Source: Juglans regia
Lineage: Eukaryota; Streptophyta; Magnoliopsida; Fagales; Juglandaceae
DNA length: 64,000 nt
Assembly: GCF_001411555.2 (NCBI RefSeq)
Contig: NC_049911.1
Location: 3,906,001 to 3,970,000, forward strand
Direction of reading: 5' to 3'
Of the stretch, positions 19,300 to 31,716 are shown piece by piece. The position numbers were made by a program, and so were the translations under genes. The notes below the pieces were generated by a model. The model had not been told where the DNA came from. It worked only from the letters and a program-made list of their open reading frames with translations, and did no database searches. Positions within the stretch are counted from its first letter, which is position 1; each line of letters begins with the position of its first letter.

Positions 19300-21582
19300 C
19301 TTTTGTATTTTTCCACTATGTATACAGAGTATTGACTGACTTGTAGTCTCTCAACGCTGAAATCTTCATTCTTGGTGGGTGCTATTGATGGTGTTTGTTT
19401 CCCTGGAAAACAGGATTTCCATCAGCAAACTTGAGATATAAACTATATATCAGGTCCTAGATCATTCTTTTCATTAAGTATATTGTTATTTTTAGAAAAG
19501 AAATGAGAGCAAGCACGAACTCAATTCACTGACTAAACAACTTCAAAAGGGAAAATCCCAGTAGAGCAAGCTTGATTTGGAATTAATTCTGGAAAATCTC
19601 ATGTTATTGCATTCTTTTGAATTAAATCATTACTTATCTTAAAAGTTAAACTCGTAAGAGAGGATAAATTCAATCGTTGTCATGCGGAACCCCTCCTAAC
19701 CGTGTTAGTAAATGAGTTTGATATTACAGTTCTTCGAACTGTTGCACGAATACCATGTTAAATCAACATTTATACGGAAAGTTTAAACTACTAAAAATGA
19801 TGATTTAATAATCTAAATTACATTCTCTAATTTTGATTTGTCTTGGCTAAGATCTCTGGTAGCTAGATCATTAATTTGAGCTACCTGAGTTAACAGCTGA
19901 TTTGAATGAACTTATGGTGCAACAGCTTTTCTGGTATAGAAAGATCTCGGAAAGTTGCCCAGTGTTTTTATAAAACTTCTCAACTTATCTCACATCATCT
20001 CATCTAATTATTATAATTTTTTTAAATTTTCACGTAAAATAAATAAACAATTCAAAATTTTTAAATTCTAAAATAAAAATAATATTAAAAGAACTTTGTT
20101 ACTCATAATTCACATACACCACACACCACGTTTATTTTTATTTTTTTAATTTATTTTTTTTAAATTTTGTTTAGTTTTATTCTTCCTAAACTAATTTAGT
20201 TCTTTTACTTGTCATTCATCCATCACATATTTGGTAAGAGAAAAAATTTTAAAAATTAAAATATTATGTGTAGTGTGAGGATGATAAATAAATTTTTTTT
20301 GATACATATTTTTTATTCTCCACCTTTAATTTCTGGATCCTCTATTTTTTTTTAAAAAAAATCTATTCATTATTTATTTTCTTATTATCTTATAATATGA
20401 TAGGTAGGTTTATAAATAAAATATATTAAATAATTTTAATTCATATTATAAAATAATTCGAATTGAGATTATAGATAGTATTATTATTTTTTCTTTCTTT
20501 TTAAGATTCTGTACCTGGAATTCCAGCAATCATTTCTTTCTTGTAGCCTGTAGGGCTCTATTCATTCTTTGCACTTCTCTCTCTTTCTTTCTTTTGATTC
20601 CTTGATAATTAGTCACAGTTCTCGGGAAGTCATTGAATTATTGTTCTCGACCTAATTATTCTCTTTTGTTTCAGAAACAAATCATTCCGAAGTCACGACT
20701 TATGTCTGGAACTGCATGCACAAATCCTAGCCGTTATTTGAAATGATTTTAAGCACTAGTATTGTTTATATATTTTGTGTTGAAGTTTGATAAAATTATA
20801 ATGATGATATGTAATGAGATGAAATAAAATGAGATAGTACTTCAGACGCGGCCATACAGGAGTAAAGTAGAAAACAATGCACTTCACAAAGGATATAGAA
20901 CTACAGATAGTAGATATAGAGTATATACGCAATTAAGAATTTCCACAATATCAAGTTAAGAAATTCTAATATGAGCATTAAATTCTAATTATAATTGAAA
21001 AAATATATCCGTTGAAACAATATGATCGTTATAAAAAAAATAATTAAAAAATTATATTTGTTAGAATAATATAAACGTTAAAAAATTAATATTTACTTTT
21101 TTAATAAAGAATAAATATTTTAATTACAATTACAATTAAAATAAATGAAAATGTCAAAATTAATATTTTAATAGAATAATAATAGATTTAGAAAATTTGT
21201 TATTTGATATTATTGAAAAGTGACTAGATAAATTTATAAAAATAAATTTTCTACTCAAATTTTGGCCGAACTTTGGCTAGGCTATTACTAATGCTCAACT
21301 TTCCTTGCAATCATGTTTGGATAGTGAGATGAGATGAGATGATTTTAGATGAGTTGAATAAAATATTGTTAAAATATTATTTTTTAATATTATTATTGTT
21401 TTGAAATTTAAAAAAATTGAATTGTTTATTATATTTTGTATGAAAATTTGATAAAATTACAATGATGAGATGAGATAAGAATGAGATGAGATCGTTTCTC
21501 TATCCAAACAAATCTAAAGAATCATGCTATATTTGTGATTATTCTACTTTTTTTTCTTTGACATTATTCTTTGAAACTACTA
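19300..21582. other. Downstream flank of small gene 1 with duplicated blocks and MITEs
   Basis: The stretch 19360-19480 ('ttcttggtgggtgctat', 'tttccctggaaaacagga') and the stretch 19826-19990 ('gtcttggctaagatct', 'cagcttttctggtatag') recur after small genes 2 and 3. About 20615-20695 appears in inverted form at 43205-43285. GAGATGAGAT-type fragments lie near 19968-20098 and 20735-20850. No protein gene is seen. Confidence 0.65.
21314..21510. mobile_element. Tourist-like MITE (GAGATGAGAT family, well preserved)
   Basis: TGTTTGGATAG at the left is the exact inverse of CTATCCAAACA at the right. Both ends carry runs of GAGATGAGATG. The core is A/T-rich with 'ttttgaaatttaaaaaaatt'. At 197 bp it is the cleanest copy in the window and a good family reference. 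Confidence 0.75.
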
Positions 21583-22317
21583 TGTATTGTTGTGGTGGGT
21601 CCCTCAATGTGAGGGAAATTATGACAATGACATACTTGTAATTTTGCTTGTCATACACATATATAAGTAAATGAGAGTGGCGGCTAAAAGTGACGGTACT
21701 TGCATAAAAAAGAAAGAAAGTGAGAAGAGGAATAGATAGTAGAGAAAATGGAAAGCGAGTCGTTCGTGCGTGTTCAAGTTTTTTTTTTTTTTCCTCACAT
21801 TTTCAATAGACATTTGAGAAATCATCTGTGGTTCGATTTTGATAAAATTTTAGTATGTTGTTCATGATGTCGACAACTTTATTTTGACTGGTGCCGATTG
21901 CTGAGATTCATCTTCATATGTCCTCTCCAAATACTCACTTGGCGAAGTCTTTCTTGTCACTCTTGTATTTTTTTCCATCTGTATGGTGATGATTTTGTGT
22001 TGAACCAAGAATATAGATATTCTTGATGTATTGGTAGCCTCTATATATTGTTCTAGAGAAGATAATCTGTAAGTTCATTATCGTTGATAGTGGAAGTTTG
22101 ATTGGACTAGGTCCCGTGGTTTTTCCCTTCGCATTGGAGGGTTTTCCACGTAAACATTCTTGTTGCTTGCTTGTGAGTTTATATTTACTAGATTATTAAT
22201 TTAATTTACACATCGAAAAGGTAAAAAATATTCTGCTATGATTTTTGGTGTTTACCCTAACAAAGTGGCATCAAAGCTTTGGTTGATTATTTTGTTAATT
22301 ATCGGTGTGAATTAAAT

Positions 22318-23073
22318 ATGGAAGATTTATCTAGTAGTATGATCAAACTCACTTCTTCCAATTACTCAATTTGGAAGGCAAAGATGAATGATGTTCTGTA
22401 TTGCAAAGAGTTATTTGAGGCTATTGAAAAGAAAACTGATGATGAGTGAAAAAAAACTGATGATGAGTGGAAGAAATTAAACAGTAAAGTTGTTGGTCAT
22501 ATCAGGCAATGGGTTGACCAAAGTTTCTTCCACTATGTAACTAAAGAAGTAGATGCTTACAGTCTCTGGATGAAACTAGAAAGTCTTTATGAGCGAAAGA
22601 CTGCACAAAACAAAGCTTTTATGATAAGAAGGCTTGTGAATTTTAAATACAAGGATGGGGAAAGTGTTGCAGAACACCTTAATAATTTTCAAGAATTATT
22701 GAATGAGTTGTCTATTATGAAACTTGTTTTGGATGATGAAGTTCAGGTTTTACTTTTGTTGAGTTCTTTGCCAGACAGTTGGGAAACTTTGGTTGTGTCT
22801 ATCAGTAATTCTGCACCTAGTGGTGTAATGACTATTAGTATGGTGAAAGATAGCATGTTCAATGAAGAGGCAAGAAGAAAAGAGCATGGCATTCCTTCTC
22901 ATTCAGAGACACTTGTTACAGAAAAGCAAAGGAAGAGTAAAAGTAGAAAACCTCGTGGTGATAACAGCGGTGACAAGATAAGAGGAAGGTCCGCTTCAAG
23001 AAGAAGAATAAAATATTTTCACCGTGGTAAGCTTGGGCATATGAAGAAAGACTGTGGGAAGTTTAAAAATTAA
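22318..23073 (+). pseudogene. copia gag remnant
   Basis: The reading begins MEDLSSSMIKLTSSNYSIWK, the usual copia gag N-terminus. An in-frame TGA follows at about 22447, created within a short duplication of 'aaaactgatgatgagtg'. The rest is open to 23073. The zinc knuckle is dead: it reads YFHRGKLGHMKKDC, so the first two cysteines have become Y and R while the H and last C remain. Confidence 0.8.
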
Positions 23074-23126
23074 CAGCTGAAAGAAAAAAAATGAAGAGCT
23101 AAAAGAAGAAAAAGAAACTGCAGTAG

Positions 23127-24490
23127 TTGCATGATACTGATGTGTTCATTGGTTATGATGATGCTCATGTTAATATTGCTTGTCAGGATTCTACTTGGAT
23201 AATTGATACAACAGCTTCCTTTCATATTACCCCACGTAGAGATTTATTCTCTTCCTATACCAGTGGTGACTTTGGTTGGGTTAGGATGGGAAATGAAGTA
23301 AAGTGTCAGATTGTGGGCATCAGATATATGCAATTGGAAACTAACATTGGGTGCAAATTGCTTCTCAAAGATGTCAAGCATATTCCTGATATGTGTTTTA
23401 ATTTGATCTCAATTGAAAAATTGGATGATGAAGGCTACCATAATCATTTTGGAGATGGAAAGTGGAAACTTAGTAAAAGCTCTCTTATTCTAGCAAGAGG
23501 AAGGAAGGTCAATACTCTCTACAAGAAAGATGCAAGATTCATCAAGGGCGATGTTATTGTTGCTGAGATAGAAATCTCCACTGAGTTATGGCATAAGAGG
23601 CTTGGCCACATTAATGAGAACGGACTTCAGATTTTTACAAATAAGCAAGTCCTATCCAATATCAAAGGTACGCAACTAATGCACTGTACTTATTGTCTTA
23701 TGGGAAAGCAACAAAGAATTTCTTTTAAGAAATTTTCTCATTCTAGAATGAGTGACATTCTTGATTTGTTTCATACTAATGTTTGCACTATGAATGCTAA
23801 AAATCTTGGTGGTGCATTGTATTATATCACTTTTATTGATGATCATTCTAGAAAAGTATAGGATTTTCCATTGAAAACTAAAGATCAGGTGTTAGATGTG
23901 TTCAAAACACTACATGTGAAAGTTGAAAGAGAAACCGAATGACATTTGAAATGTGTTCGGGTAGATAATGGAGGTAACTATAGAGGACCATTTGAAGAAT
24001 ACTGCAGAAGTCATGACATAAGGCTTGAGAAAACGGTTCCTAAGATACCACAGAAAAATAGTGTAGCAGAGAGAATGAACAGAACAATTTGTGAAAGAAT
24101 CATGTGTATGCTCTCTCATGCAAAATTGTCTAATTCTTTTTGGGGTGAGGCAATGAGGAAAACAGTTGACTTGATCAACTTTTCTCCTTTAGTTCCTTTG
24201 AATGGTGACATTCCTGAAAAAGTTTGGATAGGAAAATATATTCTTCTTAAGCATTTGAGGGTGTTCAACTGCAGAGCTTTTTTCATATTCCTAAAGATGA
24301 TAGGTCTAAACTTGATAGCAAATCCAAGCAGTGCATTTTCCTGGGTTATACACATAAGGAATTTAGTTACAGATTGCGGGATCCAGTTAAGAAGAAAATT
24401 CAAAGAAGCAGAGATGTTTTTTTTCTTTGAAGATCAAACCATTGAAGATGTGAACCAGAAGAAGCATGAATCTCTAAATGAAGAACTTGT
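23127..24490 (+). pseudogene. copia protease-integrase remnant
   Basis: The protease site reads WIIDTTASFH instead of the usual DSGA/DTGA, so the glycine is lost. A gag-pre-integrase zinc region (LWHKRLGHINENGL with CTYC downstream) and integrase core follow. The first catalytic Asp is replaced ('LFHTNV' where HTDV is usual), the second is in VRVDNGG and the Glu is in NSVAERMNRT. A TAG (about 23859) and a TGA (about 23941) break the frame. The element is inactive. Confidence 0.8.
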
Positions 24491-24491
24491 T

Positions 24492-27393
24492 TGTAACACC
24501 CGGGACCAGCACCAAGCCGCTTTCTAAAAGTTTTTAGATTTATATGTATGGAAAGCCAGTTGATTTGTCGAATATTTTTATAGGCCGATAATTGTTTTCA
24601 AGAGGCAAGTTGGAATATCGCAAAGTTTGGTTCGAAGCCCAAAACTTAGGAAAGAGCCCATTTATTTTTATACCAGTCTTGAACCCAAATTGTTTTGAAG
24701 TGGGCTCTATCCTATCACTCCAAGGCCCACGCTCGTTTTTATTAAACCGGGAAACCCAACAGCAGTTTATTTTTAGAAACTCCCCACCTTTACATGTCTC
24801 TTTCCGTTAGGTATATGCATGCACGTCTCTAATGTATTCATCCACTCCCATGCACATACACATATCCCTTATCCCTCTAGGGTTTGTTTTTGTTTTTCGT
24901 TGGCCTATATATATATAATCCTTCGTGCATGAAGAAAACCCAAGAATAGGGTTGTCGTCTCCTTCCCCATCCCTCTCGTGCGCTGAAGCCAAGAAACCAC
25001 CATAGAAACAACCCCAAACAGGAAGCCTCTGCCCTTATACACCACGAAACAAGTGCACTACCATAGAGATAGCAACCACAGCGTTGCATGTTGCGTGAAG
25101 CCCATCAGCCGCATCTCCTATGTCAACTACAAGACCACCGTGGAACAGCCGTGCAGCACCCCAGTCACTGCCACCAACAACCTCCTTGCCCAGACCTGCA
25201 TGAGTCCTCTATCCATTTCCCATACGACACGACCACCACCTTGTAGAAACCGTAAGTCACAACCTGCACCACGTATCGGCAGCCACCTACATAAAGAATC
25301 GAAGATTGCTGTTTTTACTCCTCAAAATAGAGGAATTACTATCCCCACCGAGTGCCACAAACCACCATATTTCTCGCCGGAAACCACCGTAGAAGCAACA
25401 GAAATCGCAGGCGAAAAACTTTCCATCATCCCCAATCTGCCGGACGCCACCTTAGGCTCACGGTGAGCTTCATATCTCTCTAATGCTCGGCTTGCTCATC
25501 CCGTAACCCCTCTCTCACTCTCACTCTCACTCACTCTCTTTCTCTCTCTCTCTCTCTAACCAGTGTTCTGCCGCCTCCCCCACCACCGTAAACAACCGCC
25601 CAGATCTCTACCTTCGTGCCCTCCATCGCTCGGTGAGTATGGCTCCATACGAAGTTATACTGTTATGTATATGAATCTCTGTTATTCCAAAAGAGCCCTT
25701 ATGTGTTTTGTTTATTCCCTAAAATACCCTTATCATTAGACTAATTATAGGTATATATTAGTAGGTTTTGTTTTAAATACAAGATTTTATAAAGAAAATA
25801 AATAAATATTTGAGATATATTATTAGTGATAATATATTTTTAGAAGTACATAGTAAGTGCAAGATTTTATTTTGAACCTTTTAAAAAAAATAATTAATCT
25901 ATTTTTATTAAATGAAAATTTTACTTTCCTAAATTTTAATCAATTTTGTTATAATTATGCTAAGAGAATTTTTAAACTAGAGATGCATTTTTGTGGCATA
26001 GTTGTATTTAGTATAATATTATTATGCAGTTTAGAAATGACTTGGAGTATCATAGTCAAAGGAATTATGTGGATATTGAGGAATTTGGGAAGTTATGATA
26101 CTTTAAGGTTAAGAGAAATTTTAAGTTTTGAGGAATTAAAGTAGGTCAATTTTTAACATTTTAGGTTACATATTGAATTACATGTTCGACGAGAAATTTA
26201 CGAGTATCACATGACTATTTTATAAGTGACAAGTAATTTTCGTTCAACATTGTTTTGAAGAAATTCATAAAGTTAAGAAGTCCAGGTAAGTCGGATTCCT
26301 ATGCTAGACTTTACATAAAAATAAAATGGACTGAAGTCAATTTTGAAAAATATGCATGCTTTGACATGAAAAGAAATTTGGAACAAACTCAATTATTTGT
26401 TCTGTATTACTTATGAAATTATGTATAAGAATAAAATATTTTTTGGCATGACTGGTGTAGACATGAGCTGTTTTGGCATTTTGTTTCCGAATTGTGCAAA
26501 AGAGAGTGAATATGAAATTTTGAGCATAAATTATGTTTTTGTGATATGATTTTGTTCTATTTTAAAGATATTATGTACTCTGATATGATATGATGTGATT
26601 TTTGAAAACTTCTAGCATAACATTTTGTTTCTATTTTTGTTCTGTTTTGACCTTACCACGGGTGTAAAACTCTGACCTCTGTTCAGGTTGATACCAACTT
26701 TTTTGTTTCCGGTGCACCTACTTTGGAAGCAAAGTGGTTTTCTGCGTGGTCTTTCATGTGTGCACACTCGGGGCTCCGAGAATAATGAAGGGAAGATTCA
26801 CATTTTATTTCTGTTCGGTTCCCCGCCGAGGTTTGCACAACACTATCACGGGGGTTAAATATGGTCTCTGTTCTGATATGATAAGATAAGATAAGATGTG
26901 ATGTGATGTTTATGCCATGCCAAAGAGATTTTGATTATGAATATTTTTGAACTTTCGCTCTGATATTTTTTATAACATGTTATGACTCTGCATTCTGAAA
27001 ATAAAAAGTGTTTTATTCTGCATTATAAACTTTGTAAATGCTCATGGTTGCATACTAACATATGTTATATACTTACTAAGTTGTTAATAACTCACCCCTT
27101 ATCTCCAAAACTTTTTCAGATAATTTGGATGGTTTAGCTGACGAACAAGAGTAGGAAGTTTTAGTAAGGTGTGATGATCGTAGAGGAATAAGTGTACGAG
27201 AGTACAAGTACTTATTTGAGAGTCATAGTTAGTAAATTGTATATTTTTGGATATTTTGATGTGTTGAGTTAAGGGTAATTTCGAGTTTTTGGGAGTTTTT
27301 TAATTGATGTTATGGATAATTTATTTGTTGTCTCTATGAAGGAACATGGATATTTGGGTTGAGCAGATGAATTAATATTTTATGAAGTTCTAG
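24492..27393 (+). mobile_element. Unclassified LTR-like element or long solo LTR
   Basis: It starts TGTAACACCCGGGACC, a start common to long plant gypsy LTRs, exactly where the copia integrase reading is interrupted. The interior is a polypyrimidine and CCACC-rich leader-like section (24900-25650), then AT-rich DNA. Near 27060-27200 it has 'gttaataactcacccc' and 'acgaacaagagtagg'. No conserved protein domain is present. Its right limit is taken from the start of a different repeat at about 27394; a target duplication was not found. Confidence 0.45.
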
Positions 27394-27396
27394 GGG

Positions 27397-27801
27397 GAGG
27401 TTGGCCGGCTCTGCATTGAGGCCTCTCTTGCTTGCGAGGCGAGGGACACGCTGCAACAGTCCCTTGACCAATGCCAATTGGAACTGGAGCTATTGCAAGC
27501 CGATATCAGGGAGCTTCGTCCTCATCGGGACACAGATGGTTGGTCGATCAAATGGCTCAAGACTAAGGCCGCAGAGTTTAATGAGTCAGTGATAGCGAGG
27601 AAGAAAATCCTGGAGGAGGAAAGGCAGCGAGGAAAAGAAACGGAGGCTGCCTTGGTAGTGAATAAGCTGGTGCTCGAGGGTCGGGAAGTGACCCTCCGAA
27701 GCTTGCGGGATGGGCTATCTCATGTTCGGGAGGTTCGCGATGATCCATGGAGGTTCGGTTACAATGAAGGCTTGGAGTGGATGGAAACCTACCTTCCTTA
27801 G
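27397..27801 (+). pseudogene. Coiled-coil retroelement ORF fragment
   Basis: An open frame without a start at its left edge reads EVGRLCIEASLACEARDTLQ and continues as a charged heptad-rich helix, ending 'FGYNEGLEWMETYLP' before a stop. The composition and the tail 'RFGYNEGLEWM' resemble gag-like or accessory proteins of plant gypsy-type elements. A TAG lies directly upstream at 27391, at the junction with the previous element, so this is a 5'-truncated fragment. GC content is clearly higher than in neighbouring DNA. Confidence 0.5.
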
Positions 27802-29759
27802 AACCCCCAATCTGACCTTCGGGTATGAGCGTGGGTGACTTTCCTTTGCATGATGAGTCCCTGCAGTGGTGCAACATTCTCGGGAAGGGTCAGTCCCTGC
27901 AGTGGTGATAGTTATGCAAGGAATGAACCCGCTTTATGAGGGCAAATATTCCTGGCATATCTCCTTGCCAACCCTCTGTTATTGGGGTCTCGGACCTTTT
28001 ATTCTCGTTCTCGCCCTTTTGCTTATTATGCTTTGACTCCGAAGCCGTCTTCCACGGCCGACAGGCTATCTCGGGGGCTTAGTGGTAGTTCTACGGGGAA
28101 TCAACCCACTTTAAGAGGACGAGATTTTTGGGCAGATCTCCTTGCCAATCCTCTGCTGTTAGGGTCCCAGATGATGCGTTCACCGTACGACTCAATTAAT
28201 TGCTTCATTACATCCATGTTGATGTTTCGAGAGAACCTCTGGCGTTATTGACACGTCGTAATGTTGGAGACCTTTGCCCATTGCCTTGTATGGAAGAGTG
28301 ATTCGATCGGGCTAGGTTGCTGTGGTGAACGGCCCTCGTTCGATAAGTGGTTCTTAACGTAGAGATTAATTTTGAGATGTTCCAGTTCTTGGCAGTATTT
28401 TCGTTGTTGCTGAAAACTTTTGGCCCACCTTCCGTCATGTCGGTCCGAGAACGGTGTGGTCTTGTGGCCCTTTTTAGGTTATCCCCATCTGCTTTACGGT
28501 CTAAGGTCCAGCACTATAGCCTGCTTTGTTAAATATTTGAGTTTCATGGTGTAACTGGTTCATTGCAGTCTCGCGGCTTTATGATGTAACTTGCTTCTTA
28601 TAATCCTTTAGCTCCATGCGGCTTTATGATGTAACTTGCTTCTTATAATCCTGTTAATTAATAAAATTATTTTGTGTATCCGGCTGTATGATTTCTACCT
28701 TTTTCATGCTGTATTTCTTCTTTCTCATTTTCCTTCCTCTCATTTTTTTTTTGTACGGGCCGGCCTTGGTGAAGCTCGGTCGCGAGCTTTCACCTTTCGA
28801 TATCTCTCATGATCTACCCCACCAGCGCTTGGCCGCGATCAACAAGCTCGCCTGTTGGTGGCTCTTTGCATTGCCTTTCCCTGTTAGCTTCGACTGTGGC
28901 GCTATAATTTTTTGTACTTTTCTTGTCAGTTTTTTGTTCTTCACGTCATTGTTAGGAGCCCGTCCTACTTTCTCGTCACAGGAATCAATATCACAAATCT
29001 GAGTTATCGGCATGTGCTTACTGATTATCGTCCATCTTGTACTGCCGTCTTTTATGATGGTGATGTCCTCGTTTCTTACTTTTTATTATCTGGACGACCC
29101 GTAGACTCAGCCCGCTCTCCATCTGGAAGGGTTAGAATGCCGCATTTCCTTTCTCTCTAATTTCCTTTAGCTCCGTTCCTTTTGCTCCTATTGCTTTACC
29201 CCGTCGAGCCTTTTTCTTCCCTTTTTTCTTTCCTTTCACTTAGTCCTGCTGCTTTTCCTTGGCTTTCTCTTTCATTTGCTCATTCCTGTATTGTCAGAAT
29301 GTTAATTTTTGTTGGTTAAGATCCCTTCGATGAAGATTTCGCTGATGAAGATTTCGTTGATATGGAGTCCATTGGTAGATATTTCTTATTTTCGGGTGGA
29401 CAAGGGCCAACTCACACTCCTTCGTAAGAGGGATAAGACAACCTTTAAGGTCTATTTTTCTCTTTTGCCTCACAGGGAGGTAAGCTATTGATGGTGATCT
29501 CGTTGGTGTAGATTCCGTTGATAACGTCATTGTCTTTCTCTTCGTTATTCGGGCCGTCCATAGACTCGGCTCGCTCTCCGTTGGGGAGAAGTCGGAATGC
29601 CTAATGTCAAACCACATCTTTCTCCCCCGAGGATGTAATTCGAATAGCTACCTTCCCACAGTGGATGATAGGCAAGCAAGCAGCTCAAACTCCTCATCTA
29701 CGAGAGCGGGACTAGCCTCGAGGTAGCTCGAATAATTTATCTCGACCCCCATCATAGTG
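27802..29759. other. Retroelement-derived non-coding debris
   Basis: The GC-richer composition continues from the coiled-coil fragment. Short phrases recur ('tccctgcagtggtg' near 27858 and 27893; 'agactc(a/g)g(c)tcgctctcc' near 29103 and 29563). I see no intact gene. It is probably untranslated or LTR sequence of gypsy-type elements. Confidence 0.45.
28574..28655. repeat. 44-bp tandem duplication
   Basis: 'gcggctttatgatgtaactt' followed by 'gcttcttataatcct' occurs twice in a row, at about 28573 and 28618. Confidence 0.85.
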
Positions 29760-30260
29760 AAAGAGTGGATCAGCCACATCGTTGTCTGAATTACCTCCCT
29801 GCGGGGTAACAGAGGGAAATGTAGGCCTTAAAAGTTACCTTGTCCTTCATGCGGTGGAGTGCGGGTTAGTCCTCAATTACCCAAAGGAGAAAGCTTTTAC
29901 CTTCCTCGTGAGCGTCAACTGGCGGGAGCGAGCCCAGTAACAGATTGCCCGAACAATTTACCTCCATGCAGGATAACACAAGGAAAGATAGGCCTAAAAG
30001 GTTGCCTTATCCCTCCCCCAGTGGAGAGCAGGATCAGCTTTGCGGCTACCCAAATGACTTACTTCGAACCCCGCTACAATGAAGTGCGGGACCAGAGCCA
30101 ACCTGACCCAAAATTACCATTTCCTATGACGTCAAAGGGCGGGAGCGAGTCTAGTAACAAACTGTCTAAACGACTTACCTCCCTGCGGGGTATCATAGAG
30201 GAAGGTAGGTATAAAATGTTGCCTTATCCCACCCATAGTGGAGAGCAGGTTCAGCTCTGA
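29760..30260. repeat. Degenerate tandem repeat, three units of ~160-215 bp
   Basis: Three units share 'ttacctccctgcggggta' or a close variant (near 29789, 29958 and 30176), then 'gaaagataggcctaaaag'-like sequence, 'gttgccttatccc' and 'agtggagagcagg'. The array is directly adjacent to, and partly overlaps, the end of the gypsy reverse-transcriptase remnant. Confidence 0.65.
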
Positions 30261-31648
30261 GGCTGCCCGATTACTTACCCCAACCCTTACCATGGTGAAT
30301 GAGCGGACCAACCACTTCGCTACAACCAAGTACAAGGTCAAGGTTTCCCTGCTTTGCGGTTGGTTAAGGAGCGGGGGGCTTGTGAGGTACTTCTTAAGGG
30401 ATTCAAACGCTTGGTCGCGCTCGTCGTACCATGTCTTTACCTTCTGCAAGACTTTGAAAAATGATAGACACTTGTCGGTTGATCTTGAGACGAACCTGTT
30501 GAGGGCGGCGACTCGCTCGGCCAACCTCTATACTTCGTATATGTTGCGTGGTGGGGCCATGCCGAGGACGATGTCCACCTTATTGGGATTGACTTCAATG
30601 CCTCGTTCGGACACCATAAACCCTAGAAACTTTACTGACTCGACACCAAAAGCGCACTTTGCTTGGTTCAGCTTCATTTGGTATTGCCGCAGTATTGCAA
30701 AAGCCTCTCACAAATCGTTCAAATGTTTCTCTAAGGTCCTGCTTTTGACCAAGAGGTTGTCCACGTAAACTTCCATATTTCTCCCTATTTGATCTTTGAA
30801 TATACGGTTGACCAACCGTTGGTAGGTGACCCCTGTATTTTTTAGACCGAAGGGCATCACCTTATAGCAGTACAAACATTGATCTATGATGAACGAAGTT
30901 TCTCCTTGTCCTCAAGCTTCATATGGATTTGGTTATACACCGAGTAGGCATCCATGAAACTGAGCATGCGATGACCTGACATCGAGTCAAGGATGAGGTC
31001 GATGCGGGAAAACGGGAATCTGTCTTTCGGGCAAGCTTTGTTGAGGTCAGTGAAGTAGACTCACATTCTCCATTTGCCGCTCGACTTCTTTACTAAGACC
31101 ACATTCGAAAACCATTCCGGGTAGTGAGCTTCTTGGATGAACCCTGCCTTCAACAGTCGGTCCACCTTTTTAGCTATGGAGGCGTTCTTTTCCGCACTGA
31201 AGCTTTGGCGCTTCTGCCGCACCCTTTTAGCTTTTAGGTCCACACTTAAACTGTGATGTATGATTTCAGGTGCTATCCCAGGCTTGTCCCTGTTATTCCA
31301 TGAAAACACATCCAGGTGTTCAGCGAGGAGTTTTCGCATGGTGTCTCGAGCTTCCTTTGTCTTTTCGCTGATGATCATCACCGTAGCCTCTGGTCGGTCT
31401 AGGCGGAGGGTAACAAGTTCCAGTGGTCCAATTGGCTCTGCCTTTCAGAGCTCTTGTTCGTCCTGAACTTCGCTCGTGACTTCCATGCGATCGGGGGCTG
31501 GAGGCAAAACGCCGGTCGCCCCTGTCATGGCTGTTTTATTCACGCATGCATGGCCTTCTCCTATCGTGATTTTTTCATTTTTGCATGCCTGGTTCTCTGT
31601 CTGGCCTAATTCCATGTCTCGAGTTACTTCAGTGAACCTCTGAGTCAA
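30132..31648 (-). pseudogene. Ty3/gypsy reverse transcriptase-RNase H remnant
   Basis: On the minus strand a frame from about 31380 to 31061 reads through HLDVFSWNNRDKPGI and VDRLLKAGFIQEAHYPEWF, to VVLVKKSSGKWRM. Just after a stop the RT continues as VYFTDLNKACPKDRFP and LDSMSGHRMLSFMDAYS. Then frameshifts set in. Further down, 'FESLKKYLTSPPLL' (about 30430) is the start of the RNase H-like region. Gag and protease between the primer site and RT appear deleted. Several stops make it non-functional. Confidence 0.8.
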
Positions 31649-31716
31649 CTAGAATGGGTTATCTCGGGTGCACAAAAGACATGCAAGATATATTACAATC
31701 CCACAGATGGCGCCAC

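Larger units (their letters stand above)
21583..24491 (+). mobile_element. Truncated Ty1/copia retrotransposon (5' LTR, gag, protease, integrase; RT missing)
   Basis: A candidate 5' LTR begins at about 21583-21588 ('tgttgtggtgggtccc') and ends CCTAACA at 22262. Three bases later TGGCATCAAAGC (22266-22277) resembles the usual initiator-tRNA-Met primer site. Gag, protease and integrase remains follow. Reverse transcriptase, RNase H and the 3' LTR are absent; similarity stops where an LTR-like element begins at 24492. The left flank (21515-21580) matches 43566-43630, which lacks the insertion, so the element landed after the surrounding block was duplicated, or in only one copy. Confidence 0.75.

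Noticed and set aside
25053..25466. 137-residue open frame with many Pro, Thr and Ser
   Set aside because: It lies in the CCACC-rich leader of the LTR-like element at 24492-27393 and shows no domain; such open stretches are expected in this kind of sequence.
29294..29617. 107-residue minus-strand frame
   Set aside because: It lies in repeated retroelement debris, with a simple QRNLHQRNLH-type repeat caused by DNA repetition.
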